A stretch of 64,000 nucleotides of DNA from Mesorhizobium sp. YC-39. GTDB taxonomy: Bacteria; Pseudomonadota; Alphaproteobacteria; Rhizobiales; Rhizobiaceae. Below are positions 9,534-18,206 of this stretch, in pieces. The first letter of the stretch is position 1. Each line of letters opens with the position of its first letter. A model generated the notes under the pieces. It was not told the DNA's origin. It saw nothing but the letters and a program-made list of their open reading frames with translations, and searched no databases. Position numbers and translations under genes: made by a program. The stretch covers positions 620,001-684,000 of the forward strand of contig NZ_JAOWPS010000003.1 in NCBI RefSeq assembly GCF_025753795.1, written 5' to 3'.

Positions 9534-10526
9534 ATGTCCGTTTTCATCGCCAACAAATGTCGCATCATCTCCGTGTCGTTGCTCTGTCTGGTGGTGGCAC
9601 CTTTTCAGGCCGCTCAAGCCGAAACCGTCCTGCGACTGGCGCATGCCTCCAGCTCCAGCAGTCTCATCAACGAGGCGGTGACAAAATTCGCCGACGAGGT
9701 GAAAGAGAAATCCAAGGGCGAGCTGACCGTACAGATTTTCCCGGACGGGCAATTGGGTGACGAGGGCCCGATCGCTGATGGTGTCGGCGCCGGCTCGATC
9801 GATATCGGGCTGGGTGGCGTCGTCGACCAGATCGACCCCAAACTCAACGTCGTCACGCTGCCTTTCCTGTTTGCCGACGCGAAGGCAGCGCATGCATTCC
9901 TGGATGGTCCCGTCGGTAAGTCGGTGTTCGACACGGGCGGCGATCGCGGCTATCGGATGCTTGGCGCACTGGATTCGGGCTTTCGCCAGTTCGCCAACAG
10001 CGCGCATCCGATCAAGGCTCCCGAAGACATTTCCGGGCTGAAGCTGCGCACGCCGCCAAACCCGGTGATCCTGGCAACGATAAAACAGCTTGGCGCACTG
10101 CCTCAGTCGATCCCGTTCGGCGAGGTCTACACCTCGCTCCAGGCCAAGGTCGTCGACGGCGTCGAGCCGGAGATTCGCGATTTCTTTGACCAGAAATGGT
10201 ACGAAAGCGCGAAATATCTCTCCGTTTCGAACTACATTTGGACACCTAACTACTGGTACATGAACAAGGACCGCTATGACGGGCTGACCGACGCCGAACG
10301 TACGGTCGTCGATACCGCGGTGGCCGACACCACGGTCTGGTACCGCGGCAAGCTCGACGAGGTCTATGCCGACGTGCGCGCCAAGCTGACGAAGGCCGGT
10401 GTCGAGATCAATGAAGTGGACGGCGCGCCGTTCAGGGCGCTGGTCGATCCGGTCTACCAGCAGTTCGGCGCTGAGTGGGGCGCGGATTTCGTCGCCAATG
10501 TCCGCAAGGCGGCTGCCGGGCAATAG
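9534..10526 (+). CDS. TRAP transporter periplasmic binding protein (DctP type)
   Basis: A 330-residue solute receptor with a signal peptide ending near residue 29 (FQAAQA before ET). The DctP-family pattern is clear: IFPDGQLG early, the carboxylate-binding arginine in GLKLRTPPNPV, and PFGEVYTSLQAKVVDGVE. It captures an organic acid in the periplasm and delivers it to the membrane proteins encoded next. The ligand cannot be read. Linkage to a class III aminotransferase suggests a carboxylate that carries an amino group or is converted to one. Confidence 0.94.
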   Translation: MSVFIANKCRIISVSLLCLVVAPFQAAQAETVLRLAHASSSSSLINEAVTKFADEVKEKSKGELTVQIFPDGQLGDEGPIADGVGAGSIDIGLGGVVDQIDPKLNVVTLPFLFADAKAAHAFLDGPVGKSVFDTGGDRGYRMLGALDSGFRQFANSAHPIKAPEDISGLKLRTPPNPVILATIKQLGALPQSIPFGEVYTSLQAKVVDGVEPEIRDFFDQKWYESAKYLSVSNYIWTPNYWYMNKDRYDGLTDAERTVVDTAVADTTVWYRGKLDEVYADVRAKLTKAGVEINEVDGAPFRALVDPVYQQFGAEWGADFVANVRKAAAGQ

Positions 10527-10589
10527 GAGAACCCGCTCGATGCAATCCGGATTTCCGGACGGCGAGACAACCATGCGTGCAGGACGAAC

Positions 10590-11045
10590 ATGATGGAACG
10601 CACCGGGCGTTTTCTGACGCTGGCCCTGTCGGTGGTCGGCGTAGGCGTGATCGCCTTGCTGATCGCCGCAACCGGGCTTGGGGCGATCGGCCGCTATTTG
10701 CATATCAACGGGATTACCTGGTCGTTCGAACTCGTCGGCATGCTGTTCCTGTGGACGACTGCGATCGGCGCGGTGCTGGCCGAGATAGCCGGCGAGAACG
10801 TCTCGATCGACGGCAACAGCGTCACCAGCAGCCGGGGCGCGGTCTTTCGCGTCTACCACAATCTCATCCTGCTGGCCGTGGCGGCCGCCATGGTCTGGAG
10901 CGGCCTTGCCATGCTCGGGCGCACCGGTTTCGTGCCGACACCGGTGATGCGTGCACCATCCTGGACAGTTCATTCGATCATAGCGTTCATGGGGCTCAGC
11001 CTCGGCGTCATCGCGGTTGCCCGCATCGTGCGCATATTCCGGTAA
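10590..11045 (+). CDS. TRAP transporter small permease (DctQ type)
   Basis: A 151-residue membrane protein with four predicted helices (about 10-33, 45-65, 87-107 and 128-147), the DctQ topology. WSFELVGMLFLWTTAIGA matches the conserved second helix. AGGA lies six bases before the ATG. It couples to the large permease encoded eight bases downstream. Low sequence conservation in this family makes ligand prediction impossible. Confidence 0.9.
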   Translation: MMERTGRFLTLALSVVGVGVIALLIAATGLGAIGRYLHINGITWSFELVGMLFLWTTAIGAVLAEIAGENVSIDGNSVTSSRGAVFRVYHNLILLAVAAAMVWSGLAMLGRTGFVPTPVMRAPSWTVHSIIAFMGLSLGVIAVARIVRIFR

Positions 11046-11052
11046 TCCGCGC

Positions 11053-12339
11053 ATGACCTTGCTTGTCCTTTTCGGCATCTTCGCGGTGACGCTCTACACC
11101 GGCGTTCCGGTGGCCTGGGCCATCGCGATCTCGACGCTTGCCGTGATCTTCTTCGGCCTGGTGCCGCTGCCGCCATCCTGGTTCGCGCAACAGGTCTATG
11201 GAGGGGCCGACTCGATCTCGCTGGCCGCCATCCCGCTGTTCCTGGTCGCCGGCGGCATCATGAATGAGGGCGGCTTGACGCGACGCATCATCGACCTCGC
11301 GGACGACCTGCTTGGCTGGGTCCGCGGCGGGCTTGGTGTCGTCAATGTCGCCACATGCATGGTCTATGGCGGCATCACCGGATCGGCCACCGCCGATACC
11401 GGCGCCGTGGGCTCGATCATGATTCCGGCCATGGTGGAGCGCGGCTACCCGCCGGCATTCGCCGCGGCGGTGACAGCCGCGGCCGGCACGCTTGGGATCA
11501 TCATTCCGCCAAGCGTCGTCATGATCATGTATGGCGTTCTGACCAACACCTCGATCGGCGGCCTGTTTGCCGCCGGCATCATTCCCGGGCTGATGCTGGC
11601 AATCACCTTCATGCTGACCGCATGGTGGGTGGGCGTCCGGGAGGGATTTCCCAAGTCGGACACGCGGCCGACCATAAGGAGCTTTTCGAAGCACCTGCTG
11701 CGGGCACTGCCGGCGCTGCTGATGCCGATCGTCGTGCTCGGCTCGATGCTGACGGGCTATGCAACGACGACGGAGGCGGCGTTCGTCGCCGTCGTCTGGG
11801 CATTGCTGGTCGGCGGGCTTCTCTACCGCGAACTCACCTGGGCCGCCGCCTGGAAAGTCGGCATCGAAGCCGTGCGCATGACCGGCGCAATCATGATCAT
11901 CATGGCGGTGTCGACGCCGTTCTCATGGATCCTGACGGTCGAGCAGATCCCGCAATGGAGCGCGGACCTGCTCTCGGCGTCGGGCGCCGGCCCGACGGTG
12001 ACGATCCTGCTGATCCTGCTGCTGCTGACCTTCGTCGGGACCTGGGCCGACCTTGGCCCGTCGCTGATCATCCTTGCGCCGATCGTGCATCCAATCGGCA
12101 TTGCCGCGGGTCTTGCTCCCTACCAGCTTGGCTTGATCTTCACCGTCGCCCTGGGGATCGGTCTATTCACGCCACCGGTGGGAACGAACATCTTCGTGGT
12201 CTGCAACATCGCCAAGGTCGGCGTCAACGCGGTCACCTGGCGCCTGATCCCATTCTTCATCACCAGCAACATCTGCCTGCTGCTCATCGCATTCGTTCCG
12301 GGAACCACGGAATGGCTGCCGCGACTCCTGGGTTTCTGA
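11053..12339 (+). CDS. TRAP transporter large permease (DctM type)
   Basis: A 428-residue protein with about 12 hydrophobic helices, the sodium-coupled channel subunit of a TRAP system. Conserved DctM segments are visible: TGVPVAWA, GGADSISLAAIPLFLVAGGIMNEGG, YGGITGSATADTGAVGSIMIP, and PPVGTNIFV near the end. The ATG at 11053 was chosen because the family begins at MTLLVLFGIF; an in-frame codon at 11017 lies within dctQ. It is followed 21 bases later by the aminotransferase gene, so all four genes form one operon. Confidence 0.94.
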   Translation: MTLLVLFGIFAVTLYTGVPVAWAIAISTLAVIFFGLVPLPPSWFAQQVYGGADSISLAAIPLFLVAGGIMNEGGLTRRIIDLADDLLGWVRGGLGVVNVATCMVYGGITGSATADTGAVGSIMIPAMVERGYPPAFAAAVTAAAGTLGIIIPPSVVMIMYGVLTNTSIGGLFAAGIIPGLMLAITFMLTAWWVGVREGFPKSDTRPTIRSFSKHLLRALPALLMPIVVLGSMLTGYATTTEAAFVAVVWALLVGGLLYRELTWAAAWKVGIEAVRMTGAIMIIMAVSTPFSWILTVEQIPQWSADLLSASGAGPTVTILLILLLLTFVGTWADLGPSLIILAPIVHPIGIAAGLAPYQLGLIFTVALGIGLFTPPVGTNIFVVCNIAKVGVNAVTWRLIPFFITSNICLLLIAFVPGTTEWLPRLLGF

Positions 12340-12360
12340 CCTATCGAAGCGAGTACTGAC

Positions 12361-13587
12361 ATGAACCATCTCGTTGGGGGCATATCCAGTGCCGGTCGCG
12401 CCTTGCCCGTCGTCGACGGGACAAGTCTTCTCGCTTCGCGCTCCCGCGGTCCTTACGTCTGGGACCAGACAGGACGCCGTTATATCGATACGGCTCTCGG
12501 CTTTGGCGCGACCGTCCTCGGCCACGCCCATCCGGTCGTCGTCAATGCCGTCACCAGGGCGCTTCTGGACGGTCCGATGCCGGCATTCGCCCATGCCGGC
12601 GAGGAAGAGGCAGCGGCGACGCTGACGGCCGCCACCGGTTCGCTCTCGCGGGCGATCTTCACCAACACCGGTAGCGAGGCGGTCCATCTTGCCTGCCGGC
12701 TTGCACGGGCAGCGACAGGACGCGGCCGGATCGCCAAGATGGCAGCCGGGTTCGACGGCTGGTACGACGATGTCGCCTTCGGCAATGCCGGTTCGCCGGA
12801 GGCCGACATGCGCGCGAACGAACGCCCCTGGCAACGGGACACCACGCTGCTGCGCTTCAACGATTTCGACGATGTCGAAAGCCTGTTCGCGGAGTCCGGC
12901 GATATCGCCGCCATCCTGATGGAACCGATGCTCGCCAATGCCGGCTGCATCCTGCCGGAGCCGGGATATCTTAGGCATGTCGAAACAGTCGCCCACCGTA
13001 ATGGCGCAATGGTCATCCTCGACGAGGTGCTGATGGGTTTTCGGACCCGTTTCGGGCTTGCCGGACAGGCCATGGCGATCGAAGCCGACCTCGCTACGGT
13101 CGGCAAGGCGATCGGCAGCGGCATTGCGGTGGCCGCAGTGGTCGGAACGCCTGAAATCATGGCGCTCAGCGAGAGCGGACAAGTTGCACGCGCCGGTACC
13201 TACAGTGGAAATCCGGTCGCAACCACGGCCGTGACTGCAACGCTTGGCCTGCTTGCCAAGCAGGACTATCCCGCCTTCGTCGCGCGAGGCGACAGTCTTC
13301 GGCTTGGTATCGAGCAGGCCTTCACTGACGCCGGAACGGCGGTCACCACCAGCGGATATGGCAGCGTCTTCACCGTGTGGTTCAGCGACGCGGCACCGAA
13401 AAACTACCGGGACGCCGCGGCGAAAGCCGACGAACGGCGCTCCTTCGATCTGCATGCGGCGCTGCGCCGTGCAGGATTGCTCGCCATGCCGTCACCCTTC
13501 GGGCGGATGTATCTCTCGACGGCGCATGACAAGGAAACCATCGAGGAGATGATCGGCATGTTCCGCGTGGCCGCCGCATCGCTTTAA
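12361..13587 (+). CDS. class III PLP aminotransferase (HemL-like)
   Basis: A 408-residue fold-type I PLP enzyme. The cofactor aspartate is D221 (LDEVLMG) and the Schiff-base lysine is K249 (TVGKAIGSG); TYSGNPVA is the usual C-terminal cofactor contact. TNTGSEAV binds the phosphate. Overall it resembles glutamate-1-semialdehyde aminomutase relatives, but it is linked to a TRAP transporter rather than tetrapyrrole genes, so it probably transaminates an imported omega-amino or beta-amino acid. The exact substrate is unknown. The LysR gene converges 14 bases after it. Confidence 0.85.
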   Translation: MNHLVGGISSAGRALPVVDGTSLLASRSRGPYVWDQTGRRYIDTALGFGATVLGHAHPVVVNAVTRALLDGPMPAFAHAGEEEAAATLTAATGSLSRAIFTNTGSEAVHLACRLARAATGRGRIAKMAAGFDGWYDDVAFGNAGSPEADMRANERPWQRDTTLLRFNDFDDVESLFAESGDIAAILMEPMLANAGCILPEPGYLRHVETVAHRNGAMVILDEVLMGFRTRFGLAGQAMAIEADLATVGKAIGSGIAVAAVVGTPEIMALSESGQVARAGTYSGNPVATTAVTATLGLLAKQDYPAFVARGDSLRLGIEQAFTDAGTAVTTSGYGSVFTVWFSDAAPKNYRDAAAKADERRSFDLHAALRRAGLLAMPSPFGRMYLSTAHDKETIEEMIGMFRVAAASL

Positions 13588-13601
13588 GATGTGTTGGCGC
13601 G

Positions 13602-14462
13602 TCAGGGCGCCCGAAACTCCGTTCGGATGAAGGTTGCCATGCGCCGCACCGCGGCGCGGGCGCCATTCGGCAAGAGCAGCGCCAGTTCCACCGGCTTCAG
13701 CTCCGGCAAGCCGTCTTCTGGCCCGAGCCGCCTGTGCATTGGCGAAATCACCGATGCGGGCAGCGCCGTCACCGCCTTGCCCAGGCTGATCGCCGTCTGG
13801 ATGGACGGAAGATGAGACGAGGTCCAGGCGACGCGCCACGAACGCCCTGCCCGGTCAAGCGCGTCAACGATGTGCGGGCGGGCACGGCAGAACTTTTCGG
13901 GGAAAAGCGCCAGGGGCAATGGATCCAGCAGTTCCGGCGTCTCGTCCGGCGAGGCGCACCAGACCAGCGGTTCATGGCGCAAGAATTCTCCGGCAAGGCT
14001 GTTCACGTCACGGGTGATGATCGCGATATCGATGTCGCCGCGGTCCACCGAGCCTTCCAATTCACTGGAAAAATTGCACTGGATTTCGACCTGGATGCGC
14101 GGGTTCTGAGCGGCGAAGCGCTCGATCAGCGGCGTGCCAAACACGCCGAGATAATCGTCGGGCATCCCGACGAGAACCCTCCCGGCCAGCGCCTCTGGCT
14201 GCAGCGCGGCCAGCGCTTCGTCCTGGATGGCCACGATCCGGCGCGCGTAGCCGATCAGCAGCTCACCATGGTCGGTGAGATGCGGTCCACGTCGCGACCG
14301 GTTGATGAGTTTCTTGCCGAGCTTGTTCTCGAGCCGCGCGATGGTGTTGCTGACGCCAGGCTGAGTTCGACCCAGCCTGTGCGCGGCAGCGCCGAAGCCG
14401 CCGGCGTCGATGATCGCTATCAATGTGGCGAGTGCGTCGGTGTCGATATTGTTCATGGACAT
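13602..14462 (-). CDS. LysR-family regulator, convergent with the TRAP operon
   Basis: A 286-residue LysR protein with an N-terminal helix-turn-helix (GGFGAAAHRLGRTQPGVSNTIARLE) and an effector domain typical of carboxylate-sensing members (LVGMPDDYLGVFG). Two in-frame ATGs exist, at 14462 and 14456; neither has a strong ribosome site and both keep the full domain. It faces the aminotransferase gene tail to tail, so it may control the TRAP operon through the palindrome at 9418, but this is inference. Confidence 0.88.
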   Translation of the reverse strand: MSMNNIDTDALATLIAIIDAGGFGAAAHRLGRTQPGVSNTIARLENKLGKKLINRSRRGPHLTDHGELLIGYARRIVAIQDEALAALQPEALAGRVLVGMPDDYLGVFGTPLIERFAAQNPRIQVEIQCNFSSELEGSVDRGDIDIAIITRDVNSLAGEFLRHEPLVWCASPDETPELLDPLPLALFPEKFCRARPHIVDALDRAGRSWRVAWTSSHLPSIQTAISLGKAVTALPASVISPMHRRLGPEDGLPELKPVELALLLPNGARAAVRRMATFIRTEFRAP

Positions 14463-14535
14463 GTCAAACGCGTATCGGCAACGCGGGAGAGTTGAGATTG
14501 CACGGGCGCGGCCTTTTGACGAAACCTGATCTCTT

Positions 14536-14964
14536 CTAGACTTCCACATTGGCGCGCAGCGCCGCAAGCACTTCCGCGAAGTCGGCCAGCCGCTCGTCCG
14601 ACAGCCCGGCCCGCAGCCGTTTGTCGAAGGCAAGGGCCGCGGTGCGCAATTTGAGGAACATCACTTCTCCCGCTTCGGTCAGCGCGACCTGATGCACCCG
14701 ACGGTTGTCCGGATCGCGGCGCCGTGTCAGCAACCCTTGCGCCTCCATCGCGTTGAGATGATGCGTCAGCGTCGCGCCCTGGATGCCGATCATGCCGGCA
14801 AGTTCACGCTGGTTGGCAAGTTCGCGTGACTTGATCGACAGCAGGGTAAGCCAGACCGGGAGCGTGCCGCCGGCCTCGACCAAAGCAGCGTCGAAGGCCT
14901 GCGCGATCACCTTGGCGGTGCGGGCGAGATTCATGCCGACTGGCGGGTGGTCAAAGGGTGTCAT
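14536..14964 (-). CDS. MarR-family regulator
   Basis: A 142-residue MarR winged-helix protein. The DNA-binding block is QRELAGMIGIQGATLTHHL and the wing is TRRRDPDNRRVHQVALTEAG. It is divergent from a four-helix membrane protein gene, and their 110-base spacer carries two related palindromes, one of which overlaps this gene's own start codon. It therefore probably represses both itself and its neighbour. Confidence 0.9.
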   Translation of the reverse strand: MTPFDHPPVGMNLARTAKVIAQAFDAALVEAGGTLPVWLTLLSIKSRELANQRELAGMIGIQGATLTHHLNAMEAQGLLTRRRDPDNRRVHQVALTEAGEVMFLKLRTAALAFDKRLRAGLSDERLADFAEVLAALRANVEV

Positions 14965-15042
14965 GATTCGACACTAGAGCAACAATCGGATTGGCGGAAC
15001 TTGACTGAATACATTGACATCGAATCATTCGATATCTAACTG
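14958..15042. promoter_or_regulatory. paired MarR operators and promoter in a divergent spacer
   Basis: Two palindromes share the nonamer TCGAATCAT. One is GTGTC-N7-GACAC at 14958-14974, over the MarR start codon. The other is perfect, ATCGAAT-C-ATTCGAT, at 15019-15033. The second sits inside the 17-base spacer of a candidate promoter for the membrane-protein gene (TTGACA at 15014-15019, TAACTG at 15037-15042). Binding there would block RNA polymerase directly, a simple derepression switch. Confidence 0.55.
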
Positions 15043-15074
15043 TATGGGCGGCGGGCACAGGAGGGAAAGCGATC

Positions 15075-15482
15075 ATGCAATATGTCTACATCGTCGTCCT
15101 CGGCCTTCACGTCATGGCGGGCGTGTTCTGGGCCGGCACCACCATGGCGGTTGGCCGCGACCCAGAGATACGGGCGGAACGGTTCTTCCGGCCGCAAATG
15201 GGGGCGGCCGGCCTGGTTTTCCTCACCGGCATACTGCTGTGGTATTTCTTCCATGAGGGCGTTTTCGGCTCGATGGAGAAGGTGCTGGCGCTGGGCATCG
15301 TGACGGCCCTGATTGCCGCCGGTGTCCAGGGAGCGTTGGTCGGTTCCGCCAGCAGACAATTGGCCGGCGCCGACGCCACGACGCAAACCCAGCTGCGCGC
15401 CAAGATGACCAGGGGCGAACGCATCGCCGGCGGGCTGCTGGTCATTACCGTGCTCTGCATGGCCACCGCCAGGATGTTCTGA
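15075..15482 (+). CDS. small four-helix membrane protein under MarR control
   Basis: A 135-residue integral membrane protein with hydrophobic helices at about 3-25, 42-60, 68-90 and 113-133. I do not recognise a specific family; the size and topology recall CopD-like or DUF2214-like small membrane proteins. HVMAGVFWAGTTMAV in helix one holds a histidine that could bind haem or metal, but this is speculative. The gene is controlled from the operator-promoter at 14958-15042, so it may take part in a stress or small-molecule response sensed by the MarR protein. Confidence 0.75.
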   Translation: MQYVYIVVLGLHVMAGVFWAGTTMAVGRDPEIRAERFFRPQMGAAGLVFLTGILLWYFFHEGVFGSMEKVLALGIVTALIAAGVQGALVGSASRQLAGADATTQTQLRAKMTRGERIAGGLLVITVLCMATARMF

Positions 15483-15614
15483 GCGGCGCCGCCGCAATTC
15501 ACGAGATCGTACGGTGTCCGGCCGCAGGTCGGCGGCGTGCGCGGCGCGCACCGAACCCAAGCGGAAGGTGGCTCTCCCTGCGAAGGTTCGGCTGCGCGCC
15601 ACCAGTCGGTCAAT

Positions 15615-17660
15615 TCAGATCCGCAAGCCGAACCTGATGCCGTCATAGATGGCGGCGTGGATGTTGCGCGAGGCGACCGCGTCGCCGATGCGGAACAGCA
15701 TGAAGCCGCCTTGCGCATTACGCTGCGGAAAGATGTCGCCGCCGCTAACCAGGTGCTCATAATCGACCGCGCCGCCATTCTTCGACAGCGGCTTCAGCGC
15801 CAGGTACAGATCATCAAGCGGCGCGGTGCCGTGCTCGACCACCACCTGATCGACCCGCCGCTCGCCACGCCAGCCATCGGCAAAGTCGGAAGCCAGTTCG
15901 GCGATCAGCTGGTTGCCTTCGCGCCGCACCGAACGCAGCCGCGTGTTGATGGTGATGGTGACGCCCTTTTCCTGGAAAGCGCGCATATAGGGGACGTGGT
16001 TCATGCCGCCCATTTCAGGCGCAAAAAAGCGCTCGGGTGAAATCAGCTCCAACCTCGAGCCGCTGTTGGCAATGATCTCGGCCGCGCCCATGCCCTGATG
16101 GCCGCCATTGTCGTCGTAAAGCAGCACGCTCTCGGCCGGCTTGACGCTGCCCGCCATAATATCCCAGCTCGAAGTGACGAGATTGTCGCCGGCCGTCAGC
16201 GGCGGGTTCTGTGGCAGGCCGCCAGTAGCGATGACCACCACATCGGGCGACAGGGCCAGCACGTCGTCCTTCTCGGCCCAGGTGTCGTAGCGGATCTCGA
16301 CACCGAGCCGGTCGAGTTCGGCCAGCCGCCAGTCGATGATGCCGATCAATTCCTTGCGGCGCGGATTCTGCGTTGCCAGCCGCACCTGGCCGCCGGCCTG
16401 GCTCGACGCCTCCAGCACCGTCACCTGGTGCCCACGCTCGGCCGCGACGCGCGCTGCCTCCAGCCCACCGGCGCCGGCGCCGACGATCACCACCTTGCGC
16501 TTCGGGCCAGCGGTTTTAACGATGATGTGCGGGATCTCGGCCTCGCGGCCGGTCGCCGCATTGTGGATGCACAGCGCCTCGCCTCCCTCATAGATGCGGT
16601 CGAGGCAATAGGTGGCGCCGACGCAAGGGCGGATCTCGTGCTCGCGGCCCTCCATCACTTTTCTCACGATATGCGGGTCGGCGATGTGGGCGCGGGTCAT
16701 GCCGACCATGTCGAGCTTGCCGGTGGCGATGGCGTGGCGTGCCGTGGCGACGTCGGAAATCCGCGCCGCATGGAAGGTCGGGAACTTGGTCGCCGCCCTC
16801 ACCTCGCCGGCAAAGTCGAGGTGCGGCGAAGACCGCATGCCGGTCACCGGGATGACCTTGGTCAACGCCGCATCGGTCTCGATCGAGCCACGGATGATGT
16901 TGAGGAAATCGACCTTGCCCGAGCCGGCGAGCCGCTTGGCGATCTCGACGCCCTCCTCCTTCGACAGGCCCTTTTCGAAATCCTCGTCTGCGACCATGCG
17001 GATGCCGACGACGAACTTCTCGCCGACCGCCGCGCGCACGGCGTCCAGCACCATGTTGGTGAAACGCAGGCGGTTGTCGAGCGAGCCGCCGAACTGATCG
17101 TCGCGCTGGTTGGTGGCCGGCGACCAGAAACCGTCCATCAGATGGCCGTAGGACTCGAACTCGATGCCGTCGAGTCCGGCGGCCTGGCAGCGTTGGGCAG
17201 CAGCGGCATAGTCGGCGACGATGCGCTCGATGTCCCAGTCCTCGATCGTCTTGGGAAAAGCGCGGTGCGCCGGCTCGCGCACCGGCGAGGCCGACAGCAC
17301 CGGCAGCCAGTCTGCCTTGTTCCAGCCGGTGCGGCGGCCAAGATGGGTGATCTGGATCATGACCTTGCAGTCATGCTCGTGGCAGGCGTCAGCCAGCTCG
17401 CCAAGCCATGGCACGATCCTGTCATCATAGACATGCAGATTGCCGAAGGCGGCCGGGCTATCGCGCGAGACGATCGCCGAACCTGCGGTCATGGTCAGCG
17501 CCATGCCACCTTTGGCCTTCTCGGCATGGTAGAGCCGGTAGCGTTCCTTTGGCATGCCGTCTTCGGAATAGGCCGGCTCGTGGCTGGTCGACATGACGCG
17601 GTTCTTCAGCGTCAGGTGCTTGAGCTGGTAGGGCTGGAGAAGCGGATCGTTGCTGGTCAT
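15615..17660 (-). CDS. TMADH/DgcA-like flavin oxidoreductase (probable N-demethylase)
   Basis: A 681-residue enzyme with an old-yellow-enzyme FMN barrel (about 1-370), an iron-sulphur segment, and a C-terminal FAD/NAD(P)-binding module (GAGAGGLEAA near 394-403). It belongs with trimethylamine dehydrogenase and the rhizobial dimethylglycine, N-methylproline and betaine demethylases. The cluster cysteines are C346, C352 and C364, but the position of the second TMADH cysteine is A349 (CVGATYC). AGGA precedes the ATG. It is divergent from queF by 56 bases. Its likely role is oxidative N-demethylation of a methylated amino acid or betaine. Confidence 0.88.
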   Translation of the reverse strand: MTSNDPLLQPYQLKHLTLKNRVMSTSHEPAYSEDGMPKERYRLYHAEKAKGGMALTMTAGSAIVSRDSPAAFGNLHVYDDRIVPWLGELADACHEHDCKVMIQITHLGRRTGWNKADWLPVLSASPVREPAHRAFPKTIEDWDIERIVADYAAAAQRCQAAGLDGIEFESYGHLMDGFWSPATNQRDDQFGGSLDNRLRFTNMVLDAVRAAVGEKFVVGIRMVADEDFEKGLSKEEGVEIAKRLAGSGKVDFLNIIRGSIETDAALTKVIPVTGMRSSPHLDFAGEVRAATKFPTFHAARISDVATARHAIATGKLDMVGMTRAHIADPHIVRKVMEGREHEIRPCVGATYCLDRIYEGGEALCIHNAATGREAEIPHIIVKTAGPKRKVVIVGAGAGGLEAARVAAERGHQVTVLEASSQAGGQVRLATQNPRRKELIGIIDWRLAELDRLGVEIRYDTWAEKDDVLALSPDVVVIATGGLPQNPPLTAGDNLVTSSWDIMAGSVKPAESVLLYDDNGGHQGMGAAEIIANSGSRLELISPERFFAPEMGGMNHVPYMRAFQEKGVTITINTRLRSVRREGNQLIAELASDFADGWRGERRVDQVVVEHGTAPLDDLYLALKPLSKNGGAVDYEHLVSGGDIFPQRNAQGGFMLFRIGDAVASRNIHAAIYDGIRFGLRI

Positions 17661-17716
17661 CGTCTTCCTGCTGTATCAACTGTGTTAATGAGCGCGGCAA
17701 ATCCAAGGAAACCGCG

Positions 17717-18178
17717 ATGATCGACACCAAAACCCTCACCCAGCTCGGCGCGCACGTCGAGACGCCACAGAGCCCGGAAGCAGCGGTGCTGGAAACCGTG
17801 CCGTTTACGCGCGGCGACGGCCCGCCGGCCATCGTGCGCTTCACCTGCCCGGAATTCACCTCGCTCTGTCCGGTCACCGGCCAGCCGGATTTCGCCCATA
17901 TCGTCATCGACTACGCACCTGACGCGCTGCTGGTGGAATCGAAGTCGCTGAAACTGTTCATGACCTCGTTCCGCAACCATGGCGCCTTTCATGAAGACTG
18001 CACCGTCATGATCGGCCGCCGTATTGTGACGGCAACGAAACCGTTGTGGCTGCGCATTGCCGGATACTGGTATCCACGCGGCGGCATCCCGATCGACGTG
18101 TTCTGGCAAACCGGAGCGCCGCCGGAAGACGCCTGGCTGCCCGACACCGGCGTGGCGCCCTATCGCGGCCGGGGTTGA
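17717..18178 (+). CDS. queF: NADPH-dependent 7-cyano-7-deazaguanine reductase
   Basis: A 153-residue unimodular QueF that reduces preQ0 to preQ1 in queuosine synthesis. The thioimide-forming cysteine is C51 (SLCPVTGQPD), D58 is the proton donor, and the QueF signature ESKSLK is at 74-79. AAGGAA lies six bases before the ATG. The gene is isolated from other queuosine genes and is wedged between two minus-strand catabolic genes, so it is probably expressed on its own. Confidence 0.97.
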   Translation: MIDTKTLTQLGAHVETPQSPEAAVLETVPFTRGDGPPAIVRFTCPEFTSLCPVTGQPDFAHIVIDYAPDALLVESKSLKLFMTSFRNHGAFHEDCTVMIGRRIVTATKPLWLRIAGYWYPRGGIPIDVFWQTGAPPEDAWLPDTGVAPYRGRG

Positions 18179-18206
18179 GCCGGATCCGTCGCGCAAGCCC
18201 ATGGCG

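Noticed and set aside
9516..11078. Minus-strand open frame across the TRAP genes
   Set aside because: Antisense to two well-formed transporter genes; low-complexity histidine/arginine-rich translation.
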